A stretch of DNA of 64,000 nucleotides from Entrophospora sp. SA101 (taxonomy: Eukaryota; Glomeromycota; Glomeromycetes; Entrophosporales; Entrophosporaceae): assembly GCA_958430865.1 (NCBI GenBank), contig CAUDNR010002557.1, forward strand, positions 84,748-148,747, in the 5' to 3' direction. The notes under the pieces are model-generated. The model made no database searches, was not told where the DNA came from, and saw only the letters and a program-made list of their open reading frames with translations. The first letter of the stretch is position 1; every line of letters begins with the position of its first letter. The position numbers and the translations under genes were made by a program. Below, one piece after another: positions 23,501 through 34,477 of the stretch.

Positions 23501-25336
23501 ATGGTGGCATTACACAATAATAACAATAACAGTAATAAGAATAATCATAATAATCATAATAATAGTACTAATAGTAATAGCAATAAGAGTGATAATAATA
23601 ATAGCAATAATTTTTCTAAAAATTCTTATTCAACATCATCAAGCAATCATAAAAATCACCCATTAGATTTATTATATTTTGATAGTAGCATTGGTAATTC
23701 AACATCAACGTCAACGTCAACGTCAACGTCAACAACATCACCCAATTTTATAACAAAACTTTTACACATTCTAAGAAGACTAGTTCATTTAACATTTATA
23801 CGTAATATAAAGAAATTTAAAAAATCACAATTATTTCTCCTATTACTTATATCGTTAGTTGTCTGTTTAATATTTTATTTTTTCATTCTGCCATTTGTTA
23901 GTTTATACTCTTTATTATCAAAGTATAGATTAAAAAATTATTTATACAACAATGAATTACTACCTTGTTCACTACGCAAGGAGCCAATTCTATATGTCAT
24001 CGATTCAGAAAATATCATGGTAATTTGGGAGACAAATTGTCCATTCTGTAATTCACAAGTCAAATGGTATCAAGTAATCAATAACAATAGTGACACTAGT
24101 AATGAAGTTAGTAATAGGATTTATAATGATGATGATGATAACAATAATAATATTGATGGTAATAACAATGATAATATTAATGATGAAATTAAAGGTAATA
24201 TTAATAATAATGATATAAATGGTATTAATGATATTGATACTAATTATAAAAATGATAATGATAGTGATGAAATTAATAACGATGGTAGAATTTTTTTAAA
24301 TATGTCTAGTATTTTAACACATTTAGAAATAGATGGTTCACATTATTTATATAAGTCATTAATTGGACCATTTAAGAACATTGGTAAATATGAATACGAA
24401 ATAATTTATCAATCAAATGGAAATTGCACAAACAATACCAATTATGAACCAATTGTTATTGCATCAAACACATTTACTATATTTCCTAATTTATCACCAC
24501 CATCTTCGTCACTTTTCAACACATCATCATCTTCATTGTCATCAATATATCCTATAAGAATATTGGGATTTGCTGATAATCAATTTAATTTAAAAACATT
24601 TAATCAAATTGTTAAATCAGCATCAATACTGCACAATCAGCCCAATTTTATATTACATGTTGGTGATTCTGTACAAAATTTTGATAGTTTACAGCAATGG
24701 CAAACTGATTTTTTTGATCCATTGATCAATTATAAATTAATCCAAAAATCACCAATGATTTTTGCTCATGGTAATCATGACTTTAATCCATTGTTAGATT
24801 ACTATTACACAACAAATAAATTATGGTATTCATTCACTATAGCAAATACACGCTGGATAGTATTGGATAGTAATATCGATGAAGAGTCACAAGATAAATG
24901 GTTGATAAAAGAGTTGTCATCAATCGAATCAAAATTGGCCAAGTTTCGTATTGTGGTGGTACATATACCACCATTTGTTGAATTTTGGGATCCAAAATCC
25001 TGGAATGAGAAATCAGAAAAATATTGGGGTGATTTTGTTAGGAAGAGGTATGTACCTCTATTTCAAAGATATGAAGTTGATTTGGTGATAAGTGGACATC
25101 AACATAATTACCAACGTGGTCAATTCGATGGTACTGTTTACACCATAATTGGTGGTGCAGGTGGCGAATTAGATTATGAGAGAGTTGAAGATTGGAAAAT
25201 TTATTCAATTGTTAAAAAAATTCATCATTACGTGTTGATTGAAATTTGGTCTGATAAATTGATTTGGGTAGTTTATGATATTAATAATAAAGTTATTGAT
25301 AAATTTGAGTTAGGAAAGAGAGCCATTTTTACTTAA
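23501..25336 (+). CDS. Membrane-anchored calcineurin-like metallophosphatase, 611 aa (copy 1)
   Basis: Single exon; the start is the first ATG of the frame, after an A-run. Residues 1-80 are Asn/Ser-rich with a Ser-Thr repeat from (TCAACG)n. A hydrophobic span at about 109-135 is a probable signal anchor. Residues about 157-330 resemble the N-terminal Fn3-like part of purple acid phosphatases, split by a roughly 75-residue Asn/Asp-rich insertion. The catalytic domain shows GFADNQ (about 354), GDSVQ (386), GNHD (422), VVHIPPF (484) and GHQHNYQ (530), the metal-binding motifs in the right order. Likely role: hydrolysis of phosphate esters in the secretory or extracytoplasmic space; substrate unknown. 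Nucleotides about 23772-24022 and 24916-25336 differ from copy 2 while the stretch between is identical. I see no inactivating change. Confidence 0.85.
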   Translation: MVALHNNNNNSNKNNHNNHNNSTNSNSNKSDNNNSNNFSKNSYSTSSSNHKNHPLDLLYFDSSIGNSTSTSTSTSTSTTSPNFITKLLHILRRLVHLTFIRNIKKFKKSQLFLLLLISLVVCLIFYFFILPFVSLYSLLSKYRLKNYLYNNELLPCSLRKEPILYVIDSENIMVIWETNCPFCNSQVKWYQVINNNSDTSNEVSNRIYNDDDDNNNNIDGNNNDNINDEIKGNINNNDINGINDIDTNYKNDNDSDEINNDGRIFLNMSSILTHLEIDGSHYLYKSLIGPFKNIGKYEYEIIYQSNGNCTNNTNYEPIVIASNTFTIFPNLSPPSSSLFNTSSSSLSSIYPIRILGFADNQFNLKTFNQIVKSASILHNQPNFILHVGDSVQNFDSLQQWQTDFFDPLINYKLIQKSPMIFAHGNHDFNPLLDYYYTTNKLWYSFTIANTRWIVLDSNIDEESQDKWLIKELSSIESKLAKFRIVVVHIPPFVEFWDPKSWNEKSEKYWGDFVRKRYVPLFQRYEVDLVISGHQHNYQRGQFDGTVYTIIGGAGGELDYERVEDWKIYSIVKKIHHYVLIEIWSDKLIWVVYDINNKVIDKFELGKRAIFT

Positions 25337-25650
25337 TATTTATTTTTTTAATTATTTTTTTTTGTAAATACATGATTTTTATTATTCTAATAATTAATTA
25401 TAATTTTAATATGTACATATACTTTTTTATATTATGTAACACTAAAAAGTTTATGACATCTTTGAGAAAAACAGTTATTAATATTAGTAGTATTTTTAAA
25501 CATACTGTTTTTCCATATTATTTTGTGAGGCCATATATTTTCTTTTTATTAATATGAATAATGATGCAAAGGTAAAAAAGAAGCCAGCTTTAATATTGCA
25601 CAGCCACCTTTAATACTTAAAATCACTGCAAAATACAACAAAAAATAAGC
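25337..25650. repeat. Diverged 3' flank paralogous to 55435-55815
   Basis: After the stop codon the two flanks still share ordered blocks: GTAAATACAT, ATTATAATTTTAATAT, TTTATTTTCTTTTT-like stretches, and CAxAGCCACCTTTAATA followed by TTAAA. Substitutions and indels are numerous. This shows that the two metallophosphatase genes are old paralogues with their own flanks, unlike the near-identical DNA upstream. Confidence 0.65.
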
Positions 25651-26681
25651 ACATCCCTCTACATAAATATTGAAAACCCAAGTGATTTTTTACAAAAAAT
25701 CATTATTTTTTTAAAATTAGTCGTTGGGAAATATGTAAGTCGAAGAAATAATTCATGAACATGCATGGGAAGGAAAATTCTCGGCTCCCGTCTAAAGTCA
25801 ATTCCAATATAGTCGCTTATGTGCATTAGGTATCAGGTAATTTTATTATTAATTTATTATTAATTAGATAATCAATAATTATCTACATAATTAGACCTGT
25901 TGGTTGATGAATATGGCAGAAACCTACCAGATTCATCATTTGTTGGCGCGGAATTTCTTGATTTTTAAAAGTGAACAGCTACAAAGCATGGCCTTTATTA
26001 AAGTTAATTAATCATCTACAAAATTTTATGTGTCACTAAACCTGGTGAATGGATAAAATTTACAATCAATCGGTCCATTCGTGCAAAAATACTTTGTAAT
26101 GAACGTATGTTTATGGAGGGCCTTTTGTGTGTGTGGATTTTTTTGCGGAATGAAATCGAAAAGGTATTTGAGGTTTTCCATTAGGTAATTATTTATTGGA
26201 AGTTTAGTGAAAAAATTTTTAAAAATAATAATTATAAATTTCATTGATGGTTTTTTTTGTTTGAAAGAATTTGGAGAAACATTGAAACCATATTTCACAT
26301 CTACTTTAAATAAATCGGAAGAAATTGAAGACGTGATTTTCAAAAGTTTTAATGAATTCTATGAATATAAATCTTACATAGTAAAAAAATAAAAAAATAT
26401 AAAGAATAATTATAATTATAAATAGTTTTTGTTAGTTTCCATTTTATATTAAATATTTAATTTTCGACGTAATTAATAATGTACAAAAAAAAACAACATA
26501 TATTTTATAAAAACATTGTTTGCGATCATGTTTTAATGAAGAATGCTTTAGTCGTCATCATCCTCTTCTTCATAATTTTTCTCACATGTGTATTTTTTTC
26601 CTCCAATTTTTGTTAGCAATGTAATTGTTATGACGTAAATTGCGATTGTAATTATAATAGTTATAATGGTAGATTTAGTTT
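25651..26681. other. Intergenic, possible decayed exon
   Basis: Mostly AT-rich. A plus-strand stretch at about 26041-26170 reads PGEWIKFTINRSIRAKILCN and continues plausibly. A second, in another frame, at about 26262-26392 ends EEIEDVIFKSFNEFYEYKSY and then a stop. They could be two exons or one frameshifted relic, but no GT-AG pair joins them in frame. I do not recognise the family. Confidence 0.3.
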
Positions 26682-27266
26682 TTATAGTGATGTGGCAGTA
26701 GTAGTTTCACCTATAATATTACTTTTTGATCCACTACGACGACGGCTTCCATCCAAACTACTGCTGCTGCTGGTTCTTGTATGTGATAATTTCAAAGGTC
26801 TTAATCCACGATGCATACTTTCTTTTCGTCGTCTTTTATAAATGCAAATTATAATAAATATTACACCGATCAATAGAACGCTGATAGTAATTCCCAAAAT
26901 TGTTTTTGCAAACGGTGCATTCAACGCCAAACTATTATTAGTATTACTGTCACTAGTAGAATTGGTAGTAGTATTATTACTTGAATTTATACTACTAACT
27001 GATGTGGTAATGCCGGTGGATGTAATTGATGTAGCAGTTACAGGTGCAGTAATTGTTGTTGCTATTGGATCTGCTTCTATTTTCAACCATGAATCTAAAG
27101 ACTGTGAATTTGGGGTTTTTTTATCATTCCAATTGCATATTTCATATATACATTTGCCTTCTGGAAAACAATCTTTGTCCCTTGAACATTTAAAAACACA
27201 TTCTCCTTCTAAACATATTACATCGTCATTGTAAAATTCGCAATCATCATCTTCAATACATTCCAT
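26682..27266 (-). CDS. Cys-rich single-pass membrane protein, 194 aa
   Basis: A single open frame. Residues 1-46 hold eight cysteines (3, 9, 18, 23, 27, 33, 39, 44) in a pattern like a small disulfide-rich extracellular module (C-x5-C-x8-C-x4-C-x3-C-x5-C). Residues 66-112 are Ser/Thr/Asn-rich, as in glycosylated stalks. Residues about 122-143 are a transmembrane helix, followed by KRRRK and a basic Ser-rich tail (TRTSSSSSLDGSRRRSGSKS). The layout suggests a type I surface protein with a cytosolic tail, but no signal peptide precedes the module. An in-frame stop lies 15 bases upstream of the ATG. A separate upstream exon using an acceptor just inside the frame (after GAAG near 27252) could supply one. 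Function unknown. Confidence 0.65.
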   Translation of the reverse strand: MECIEDDDCEFYNDDVICLEGECVFKCSRDKDCFPEGKCIYEICNWNDKKTPNSQSLDSWLKIEADPIATTITAPVTATSITSTGITTSVSSINSSNNTTTNSTSDSNTNNSLALNAPFAKTILGITISVLLIGVIFIIICIYKRRRKESMHRGLRPLKLSHTRTSSSSSLDGSRRRSGSKSNIIGETTTATSL

Positions 27267-28247
27267 GGATAATAAAATTTATTTGTTATTTATTACAGTG
27301 TTGGGGGTTTTTTTTTCTTGAGAGAAAAAATTATTTTTTTTGAATGGCTGTGTATTTATTTATTTATTTATCATTAATCATTACGACAATTATTATTGTC
27401 AAAAAAAGTATCTTGTTACTAAATGGCATAGCTTACAAAGCCACTTGTTCTCCTTTGAATGTGCAGAGTGTCATCAAAACCAAAAGAGCAAATGAATCAT
27501 CATCATACCTTTTAACATCTGTTGATGGTTAAGATAAGCAATTTTTTAAAAAAACAATACTTTAGAGGCAAAGAAATTTCATATATATATGAGAATAATG
27601 GATTGAGTTTTTTTCTTTTTTGCAATTTATAATAAATATTATGATAATAATAAGGTTATCTATTATCATTACATTGACAATAAAAATTACTCCTTTAAAA
27701 AAAAATGTAAGGTAGTACAATCAGGTGACTAATCCAAAGATATTTTTTTAATTTCAAGATAGTTCCTCACAGACTTGTATTGTATATGGTACACTAGGCT
27801 TGCACAATCCCTTAGGATTATCGTATCAAAGCATAGAATGTATTAACTGTACTGCTATAAAACCTCAGGATCCATTGCCGTTGCTGTGCATCAAGTCTGT
27901 TCTAAGCCTCTCGTTACAACACCAGTCAATTCGTAACACAATATAAAAATATCTGGGAAGGTTTAAAATAACTGGTTATTCATTATATGATGTTCCCAAT
28001 AAATTTATTTGCAATCGAGTGAAAAAGGATCGTTCATAATTTTTATTTCATTATTTAGGAATATAACAAAAAAAACTTTACGGTGAAAAAATTTTATTTA
28101 TTTATTTATCATAGAAAGCAATAAAATTTGTAAAAATTCTTAATTAATAATCAACAGCAATAAAACACACACATATATCTATATGTGTGAATATTTTTAT
28201 AAATGAAAAAATAATAATAATTCATCTCAACCAAACAAAACTTTTTC
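27267..28247. other. Intergenic between two minus-strand genes
   Basis: It lies between the membrane protein's 5' side and the SDR stop codon. A plus-strand 62-codon open frame at 27344-27532 is probably spurious. A fragment at about 27840-27945 resembles one near 32110-32250 and is listed separately. Otherwise AT-rich with nothing recognised. Confidence 0.5.
27850..27945. repeat. Diverged dispersed repeat, copy A
   Basis: It contains CTATAAAACCTCAGGATCC, then CTCTCGTTACAAC and CACCAGTCAATTCG. The stretch at 32112-32245 has CTATAAAACCTCGGGATCCT, CTTCTCGTTCCAC and CACCAGTCAATATA in the same order with different spacing. The TATAAAA followed by conserved downstream blocks could be the promoter part of an LTR or other element, but the boundaries are not visible. 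Confidence 0.45.
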
Positions 28248-29654
28248 TTATGTCCAAGCAACATTACCAGTACCAGTAATGAACCCGGTAACTACTCCAA
28301 ATATATAAGTAGCCAATTCCAAAACCCTAGGTGGTAAAATACTAGTTGCATAGGCCGGCAAATATTCAACGAAAGGCCAAGTAATTTCAAATCGATTTTC
28401 AAGCAATTGCCATTGAATAATTTTTGCCAATGATCTAGGAGATGATTTGAAAATTCTTGGAAGTTGAACTGGTTGTCTTGGATCACTGGTATCAATTAGT
28501 CCTGGTGTGATAAGATTGATTTTTATATTACTTCGTGCAGCCAAATAACGAAGGTCGCGTGCAAAAGAAATCAGCGCTGCTTTGGTTGAATTGTAAAAGA
28601 TCATTTGTGGCATTGAAAAATGTCCGCCAATTGATGAAGTAACTTGTATGTTTTTATATACATAAACATTTTTGGTTTTTTAAAATATATTTTTGTGTAA
28701 AAGAAAAAAATTATGATCAAAAAACATTTCTTACTTGCAATTTGACCTTTTCCCCTGTCACGCATTTTTTTATATGTTGTCATAACTGTTGCCAATGTAC
28801 CTACGACGTTCACCTCAAAATACCTAACAATAAAAATTAAACAGCATTAGAATTTGTATATTAATCATATTAGACAATATTTTCAAAATGCAATGATCGA
28901 TACCTATGCCATAAATCTTCCCATTGATCGGATAATTCTTGATCAGTTGTAATGCCAATTTGGGCTATTTATTAATTAGTCAATCAATAATCAATTTTTA
29001 TTCGTACGCGCGTATTCAATAATTTCTTTTTAAAATGAATAAATTGATATATTTACCTGCATTTGCAATCAATAGTTCAATCGGATTAGCTTCATCAAAC
29101 TCATCGATGTTTCTATTTAAATCTTCCAGATTAGTAATATCACAAGACATTACGCGAATAGTTGCACCTTTTTTTTTGCAGGCTGTTGCTACATTGTTTA
29201 AACGATCTATGATTATTTTTTTAAAAAAAAGAACAAATCAATAAAATTATATTTCAGAAAGACAAAATTTTTATTGAATCAAGTTAAATATATTTGTGCC
29301 TTTATCACGAGCAATAAGTCCAATAGTAGTGTTTGGTCTTGCATAGGCAAGTGCAAGTTCTGCTCCGATACCAGAACTAATTATCGTATTATTATAAATA
29401 AACGTTAATTAATAATAAAACAAAACACACACACGTAACTTAATTAAACTAATTTTTTTTTACTTTGCACCAGTAATCAGAACAACTTTAGGATAATCAG
29501 AGAAGAGCAATCGCCAAATAGATTTTGGGAAATCCCAAATCAAGAAAAAGGTAGAAACCGGAATTGCAATAAATGTAAACGAGAGCCAAGCAACCCATGA
29601 TTGAATAACAGGTTGAAGGAAAGTTGGTACGGTTACTGGTGGAAGCATATTCAT
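28248..29654 (-). CDS. Membrane-anchored short-chain dehydrogenase/reductase, 320 aa
   Basis: Six exons on the minus strand: 29654-29464, 29376-29300, 29206-29057, 28964-28904, 28823-28735 and 28642-28248. All keep frame. Intron 2 begins GC rather than GT. Residues about 12-50 are hydrophobic (probable membrane anchor). The NAD(P)-binding motif TGANSGIGAE and a following D-I-T are present. NAG is changed to NAA (LLIANAAQ). The active-site serine region is TSSIGG, and Y-x-x-x-K is YNSTK. The C-terminus (LELATYIFGVVTGFITGTG) is again hydrophobic. This is a classical SDR that reduces or oxidises a carbonyl/alcohol with a nicotinamide cofactor, probably at the ER or lipid-droplet membrane. It resembles uncharacterised fungal YDL114W-type SDRs more than a named enzyme; 3-ketosphinganine reductase is an alternative. 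Substrate unknown. An ATT/ATT-type microsatellite lies just upstream (29655-29720). Confidence 0.82.
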
Positions 29655-29685
29655 TATTACTATTACTATTACTATTACTATTACT

Positions 29686-29723
<38 letters not shown>

Positions 29724-31295
29724 CCTATTAAAATTAAAAAATCAAGAAAATTGATGTATTTTTTTTCAGTAAAGAAATTTATTTGATTTATAATAAATTT
29801 AACTATTATTTGACAAATTATGATTTCACAAAATTTCTTTGTTTATATAATCCACCTCATGATGACATTAAATCTTATAATAATCCAGATTATGTCATGT
29901 TTGAACGTGAAATTTGCGAATTTTGAAACTGCAAAAGGAATGACATCAAAACTTTAATAAATTTAATAAGTAATTTCGTAATTTATAAATCCTAGATCTT
30001 GCTTGATTTTTTTAATATAACACATATTTTGCTTCTTTCCAAAAATGTTCAATATAAAGCATCGCTGTTTAGTACCTTTCCAATTCTTCTCTAGAATTCC
30101 CTAAAGAATTATCGGAAATAGTAACCTGTATACAAAATTATGGTCTTTAAATTTTTTTGGTAGGCATTGATTCAAAGCTTTTAATATTTTATCATCCACC
30201 ACCTGCTATATAATCTGAATAAATCGGGTTAGAGTTGATACTTTTTATTGAATAGATGAGTTAGCTGCTGCTGATCTGTTTCACTTTGTTGAATCAATAC
30301 TTTTCCAATTGACCCATGAATACTGATGATCATATTAATAGTCGAGAATTTCGAAAATACAAGGCTCAAAAAAAATCAATGAATCCAAATTTCAAGTGTT
30401 GGAAATAAAATTGATTTTATTTTTCTTCTTTTGTTTTTAACGCCCCTTAATGATAAATGTTTAAATTTTGAAATGCAGGGAGCGAGTGATTAAAGGATCC
30501 AATAATCAATTATTGAATTTGGATGCATCCTTGAAATTATCTGAAAAAACAAGATTATTCTTTTGAGCCAAGAATTTGATTTTTTTTTTTGACTAAACTG
30601 TAATCAACATTCTTGTCATGTAAAGAAGACAAATTCCATTTAAAAAAGAACATTTTAATCCATAAAGATTCTTCAAACAAGTATCAAATCTAGAATGATT
30701 CACCAACCAGTCACGTCTGAAATAAGAGTTCTGATAGTTGTTGAATGATTTGCTAATCGTCCAAATATATTGGTAATAAAATTCAACGCATGATGGTGGT
30801 TTTCCCAGCAATCAAAAATTTAATTTTGCGTCAAGAAAGTCTTACCTTCTACCAATAAACAATTAATCAATACTTGAATGTTGTTTTCAGAATAGAATGG
30901 ATTCATTCCTCCATAAGGTTGGAGTATTAACATCAAGCAATTGTTTGTTTACTAGAATGCAAGATTACAATGAACAGCTTTTTATTTTATTTAATTGAAG
31001 GGAAACAATTAATTATTTGCTTTTCAGGAAAGAATAATGATGTTTTGAATTACTGATTGGATAATCAACCTTCTCTGCTATGTAAAATTAAATTAATTTT
31101 TTAATTTATGCGAAACACTGAAAAATATCATATAAAAAAAGGCATCATCATGTGATTTTATAATATAGTTTAAATTAACATAAAAATCTAAACTGATTTG
31201 TTTAGCCCCCTCTAAAATTCTACTTGAAACTGTGCTCTTTGACCAATTTCAAAAGTCTAGCTAATTTATCTCAAGTTAAACTAGAATAATTTTAG

Positions 31296-31305
31296 NNNNN
31301 NNNNN
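31296..31305. other. Assembly gap (10 Ns)
   Basis: Ten consecutive Ns. The fixed small size suggests a scaffolding join of unknown true length. It lies about 1.05 kb left of the second duplicate block. Confidence 0.99.
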
Positions 31306-32109
31306 TACATGTGTGACATTCAAATTAGCCAATCAGAATTTCACCCCATTCCATAATATTTCAATTTCAATTTCACATACAACAGTTACCGAATATTACA
31401 TAATATAAACTATATAAGTTGTGATATTGCCACAGTGATTTCAATCTGTTCACTGTGCTGGTATGTCCATGTGATTCAAATATAATCATGGTTGGTGTTG
31501 TCCCTGAAACAAAGAAGAAACAATATTTTTCAATCTGTTAACCATATATAGTACATGACATTTGCCGAATTTACATTATATTTTTGGTGAATGTTCATGA
31601 TGAGCTTATCAGTTGCTCACTAGTTCTCAGAAAGTTACACTCCCATGATCTCTTCGACAAAAGTACTCTTAAATCATGATTCTGATTCCGTTTATTCCAA
31701 ATATACCGATGGAAGCACTTTGTGTTTCATGTAGAGTGCATTTATATGTGGACACAAAGTTTCAAAAGTGGGTTGATTTTATTCATGTGGATTAAGAAAA
31801 AAAGTGGATTTTAAAATCTAAAAACGTTTGATTGCTAAAGAACTTTACAAACACCCAATTTAAAGAAAATGCCCAATCACATTCATCTATTCTGTTGGTA
31901 CAGAAGTTAATTCTCATACAAAAGGACATGCTTGAAGATATTGTAGGTACACTTGAATGAAATACATGATGGGTTGATACACTCAACTGCACCATGTACT
32001 TTGACACTAATTATCTTGCCATTGGTAATTCTATGGAATTGTCCAAACCTAGTCTGTTAGAAACACCATACACAAATTTGTGAGGATTCATTAGTCATTT
32101 CAACAGTGC

Positions 32110-32250
32110 ACTATAAAACCTCGGGATCCTCATTCAACAACTGCCATTATTACTGCTGGTACATCCAGACTGCTCTCAACTTCTCGTTCCACTTTATCTT
32201 CTCAAGAACCTATACACCTACACAACCAACACCAGTCAATATATATTGGA
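32110..32250. repeat. Diverged dispersed repeat, copy B
   Basis: Shares ordered blocks with 27850-27945 (CTATAAAACCTC, GGATCC, CTCGTT, CACCAGTCAAT). It lies about 110 bp left of the second duplicate block. A 97-codon open frame through it (32106-32399) is not convincing as a gene. Confidence 0.45.
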
Positions 32251-32357
32251 CAACACTCTCTCATTATCAAAAAGATCCAATGGAAGTCTATTGTCAGGGA
32301 GATTTATATATGTTTTTAAAACAAGCTCTTATTCATAATGTAATAATAATATTTGAT

Positions 32358-32501
32358 GAGAATTGCTATTTCTCACCGGTGGTGATTGTCACCACCTAAG
32401 GAATTAAATTTGCGTGGGGCGGAGTTAGGGTTGGGGTTAATCATAAATTGTATAATTCCTTAGGTGGTGACAATCACCACCAGTGAGAAATAGCAATTCC
32501 C
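32358..32501. mobile_element. MITE-like foldback element, left edge of duplication (copy 2)
   Basis: Same element as 2259-2402. The left arm here reads CTCACCGGTGG, which restores one base pair with the right arm, so this copy has one arm mismatch instead of two and may be nearer the ancestral form. Confidence 0.8.
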
Positions 32502-32574
32502 TTTTTTTTTCTATAAATATCTTTATTATTTTTCAATCTAATGATTAATTATTTAATTATTTATAAAATTATAG

Positions 32575-34319
32575 ATTCCATTTTGAGCGGAGGTCATTTA
32601 AATAGAATACTTCTTGCTTTGAAATCACAATTAGCTAATGAGATAGATTGGGCATTAGATACTTTACTAAAAATATCCATGGATCAAATGATCAACTTCA
32701 GATTAGACAGAATCCCAGAACTTTTAGATATATTTGTTATTCATTTAAACAATTTTTACGTGCAAGTAACAAGTTTATATGAGGTGAATCAATATTCAAC
32801 AGAATCAACAGTTAATGACTATTTTAACGACTTAAATAATTACTTGCACTTACAAAAAGCATCCCAAATATTTTTAATTTTAAGAAATTTCTCTTCTTAT
32901 AATTATAATGCTGAATTAATGTCTTCCAACAAAATGATACAAAATTTTGTGATGGAAGCACTCACACTACCAGCATTTTTAAAATTTCCACAAATTAGAA
33001 TTTACTGTATAGAGATTATTAAAAGCATGAGTCATATTATTAAATTAAATAGCAGTGAAGATGAAATTTTGGTGGTTTTACGAAGACTTATTTTTTCAGA
33101 TGATATTGCATTGGTTATACACAGTATCACAACAATGTCACGTCTAGCTGGAAATGAACAAAATTCAGAATTTATTAAAAATGTTGATTCTTGCGTTGTA
33201 AAACGTTTAGTAAATCTGCTTTTGATAGACGATGATGAAGAGTTGAGCAAGGCCATTTTAGAATTGTTGTATTATTTTTCTACTTCTGAAGAAACAGCAT
33301 CTCGCATGGTAGAATATGCCCCAGGAAATCTTGTACGTCTTTTAATTAGTTATTTAAGACATGGTTCAAGTGTGGAATCTCAAATTCATGAAAGAATACC
33401 CCCAATTGAAAAGAGACCACCCCAATTACATGGTGATTTTGAAAGATTTATGGAACCATATAGATCTTTAGAATGGTATATATATAATTGAATTTATATG
33501 ATTGTCAATTTGGTATTTTTAATATACAATTAATGATTCTTTAATATCCATAATAATAATAATGATAGGATTATGGCTGCATATGAAGAATCGCCATTTG
33601 ATGGAGTTTTACAAACAGATATATGGTTTGCTTATCGTGATCAATTCCAAAATTCTCAATGTCCTATGATGCCAGCAGCAGAAGTTATTAAACTTGTTAA
33701 TCGTGCATTTCCGGATTCTTCTGCAATTATGGTTACAGCATCAGATGGATCATACAAATATATGATTCAAGGTATTAGGCCAATACCACCAAAAGATGAA
33801 AATCAACAAAACGATCTGTTGTACGATTGTAAATGGGTTGATTGTAAAGAAGCATCATCTTTTGAAAATGAAAGTAAATTGATGGAACATATAGTCATGG
33901 AACACTTAGTTAAAGAACATTTATCAGAAAAGAAACAGTATTCATGTAATTGGTTGAGTTGTAATAGATTTCCATCTGGTGCAGAAAATATCACAACTGT
34001 CATAGCTCACTTGAAAACTCATTTTCCTCAACCAGAAACTGAAAATAGCAAAAAGCGCAAGAGAAGCCCGGAGATTGTAAATAAATATGGTAGAAATAAT
34101 GGAATTTACACTTATAAAACTTATATTAAATCGGACAATATTGGAGATGCTATCGGAATTCCATTATTAACTTCGTTAGTTTTAAGGAATTTATCTTTAT
34201 CATCAGCAAATCTTCAACATTTTGTTGCGTATGAAAAAGAATTAGCAGAAATGCTTACAAGTTGTGTTGCGTTATCAAAGAACTTGGCTGAAACTTTGAG
34301 TAACATGCAAGCAATTTAA
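32575..34319 (+). CDS. RSC9/ARID2-like subunit, 5' part missing (copy 2)
   Basis: Exons 32575-33475 and 33569-34319. The sequence is identical to copy 1, with helical-repeat region, RFX-type segment and two C2H2 fingers. No ARID-coding exon is visible in the 2.7 kb back to the SDR gene, which is on the opposite strand, so this copy probably lacks its 5' half. Unless an alternative start such as the ATG at 32541 is used, it should not make a full-length remodeller subunit. If copy 1 has upstream exons outside the window, copy 2 is the derived one. Confidence 0.65.
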
Positions 34320-34477
34320 TATAAATGTATATATGTGTATATATATATTTTTTTTTTTGGAAAAAAATAAATACTTTCTTATACAGTAAATAATAAAAAT
34401 TAATAAAATTCTATTAATAAAATATATATTATGTGTTTTTTCTTTCTTCTCTTACCTCAAAATCTTTAAATACACAA

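Larger units (their letters stand above)
2259..25336. repeat. Copy 1 of a ~23-kb near-identical duplicated block
   Basis: The sequence from 2259 recurs in the same orientation from 32358. The offset is 30,099 bp up to a T-run at about 6933-6939 (7 Ts here, 6 in copy 2) and 30,098 bp after it. By eye I found two substitutions in the first 145 bp, this one indel, and then clustered differences only inside the metallophosphatase gene (about 23772-24022 and from 24916 on). All protein-coding frames between are identical. The left edge is abrupt. On the right, homology continues with heavy divergence to about 25650. Confidence 0.95.
29655..32357. other. Intergenic with scaffold gap and possible transposon debris
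   Basis: Trinucleotide microsatellite directly upstream of the SDR. On the minus strand near 30950-30600, peptide-like stretches (GGMNPFYSENNIQ, NHHHALNFITNIFGRLAN) occur in shifting frames and may be a decayed gene. On the plus strand near 31697-31720, YSKYTDGST resembles the first motif of RNase H domains of retroelements, but no second motif was found. No intact gene and no ARID-coding exon for the downstream RSC9-like gene are visible. Confidence 0.45.

Noticed and set aside
27344..27532. Plus-strand 62-aa frame with hydrophobic N-terminus
   Set aside because: Looks like a signal peptide followed by unrelated sequence; no neighbours, domain or transcript clue. It could equally hide a minus-strand exon of the membrane protein.
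32106..32399. 97-aa plus-strand frame just before the second block
   Set aside because: Overlaps the dispersed repeat and the foldback element; composition not protein-like and no ARID motif.
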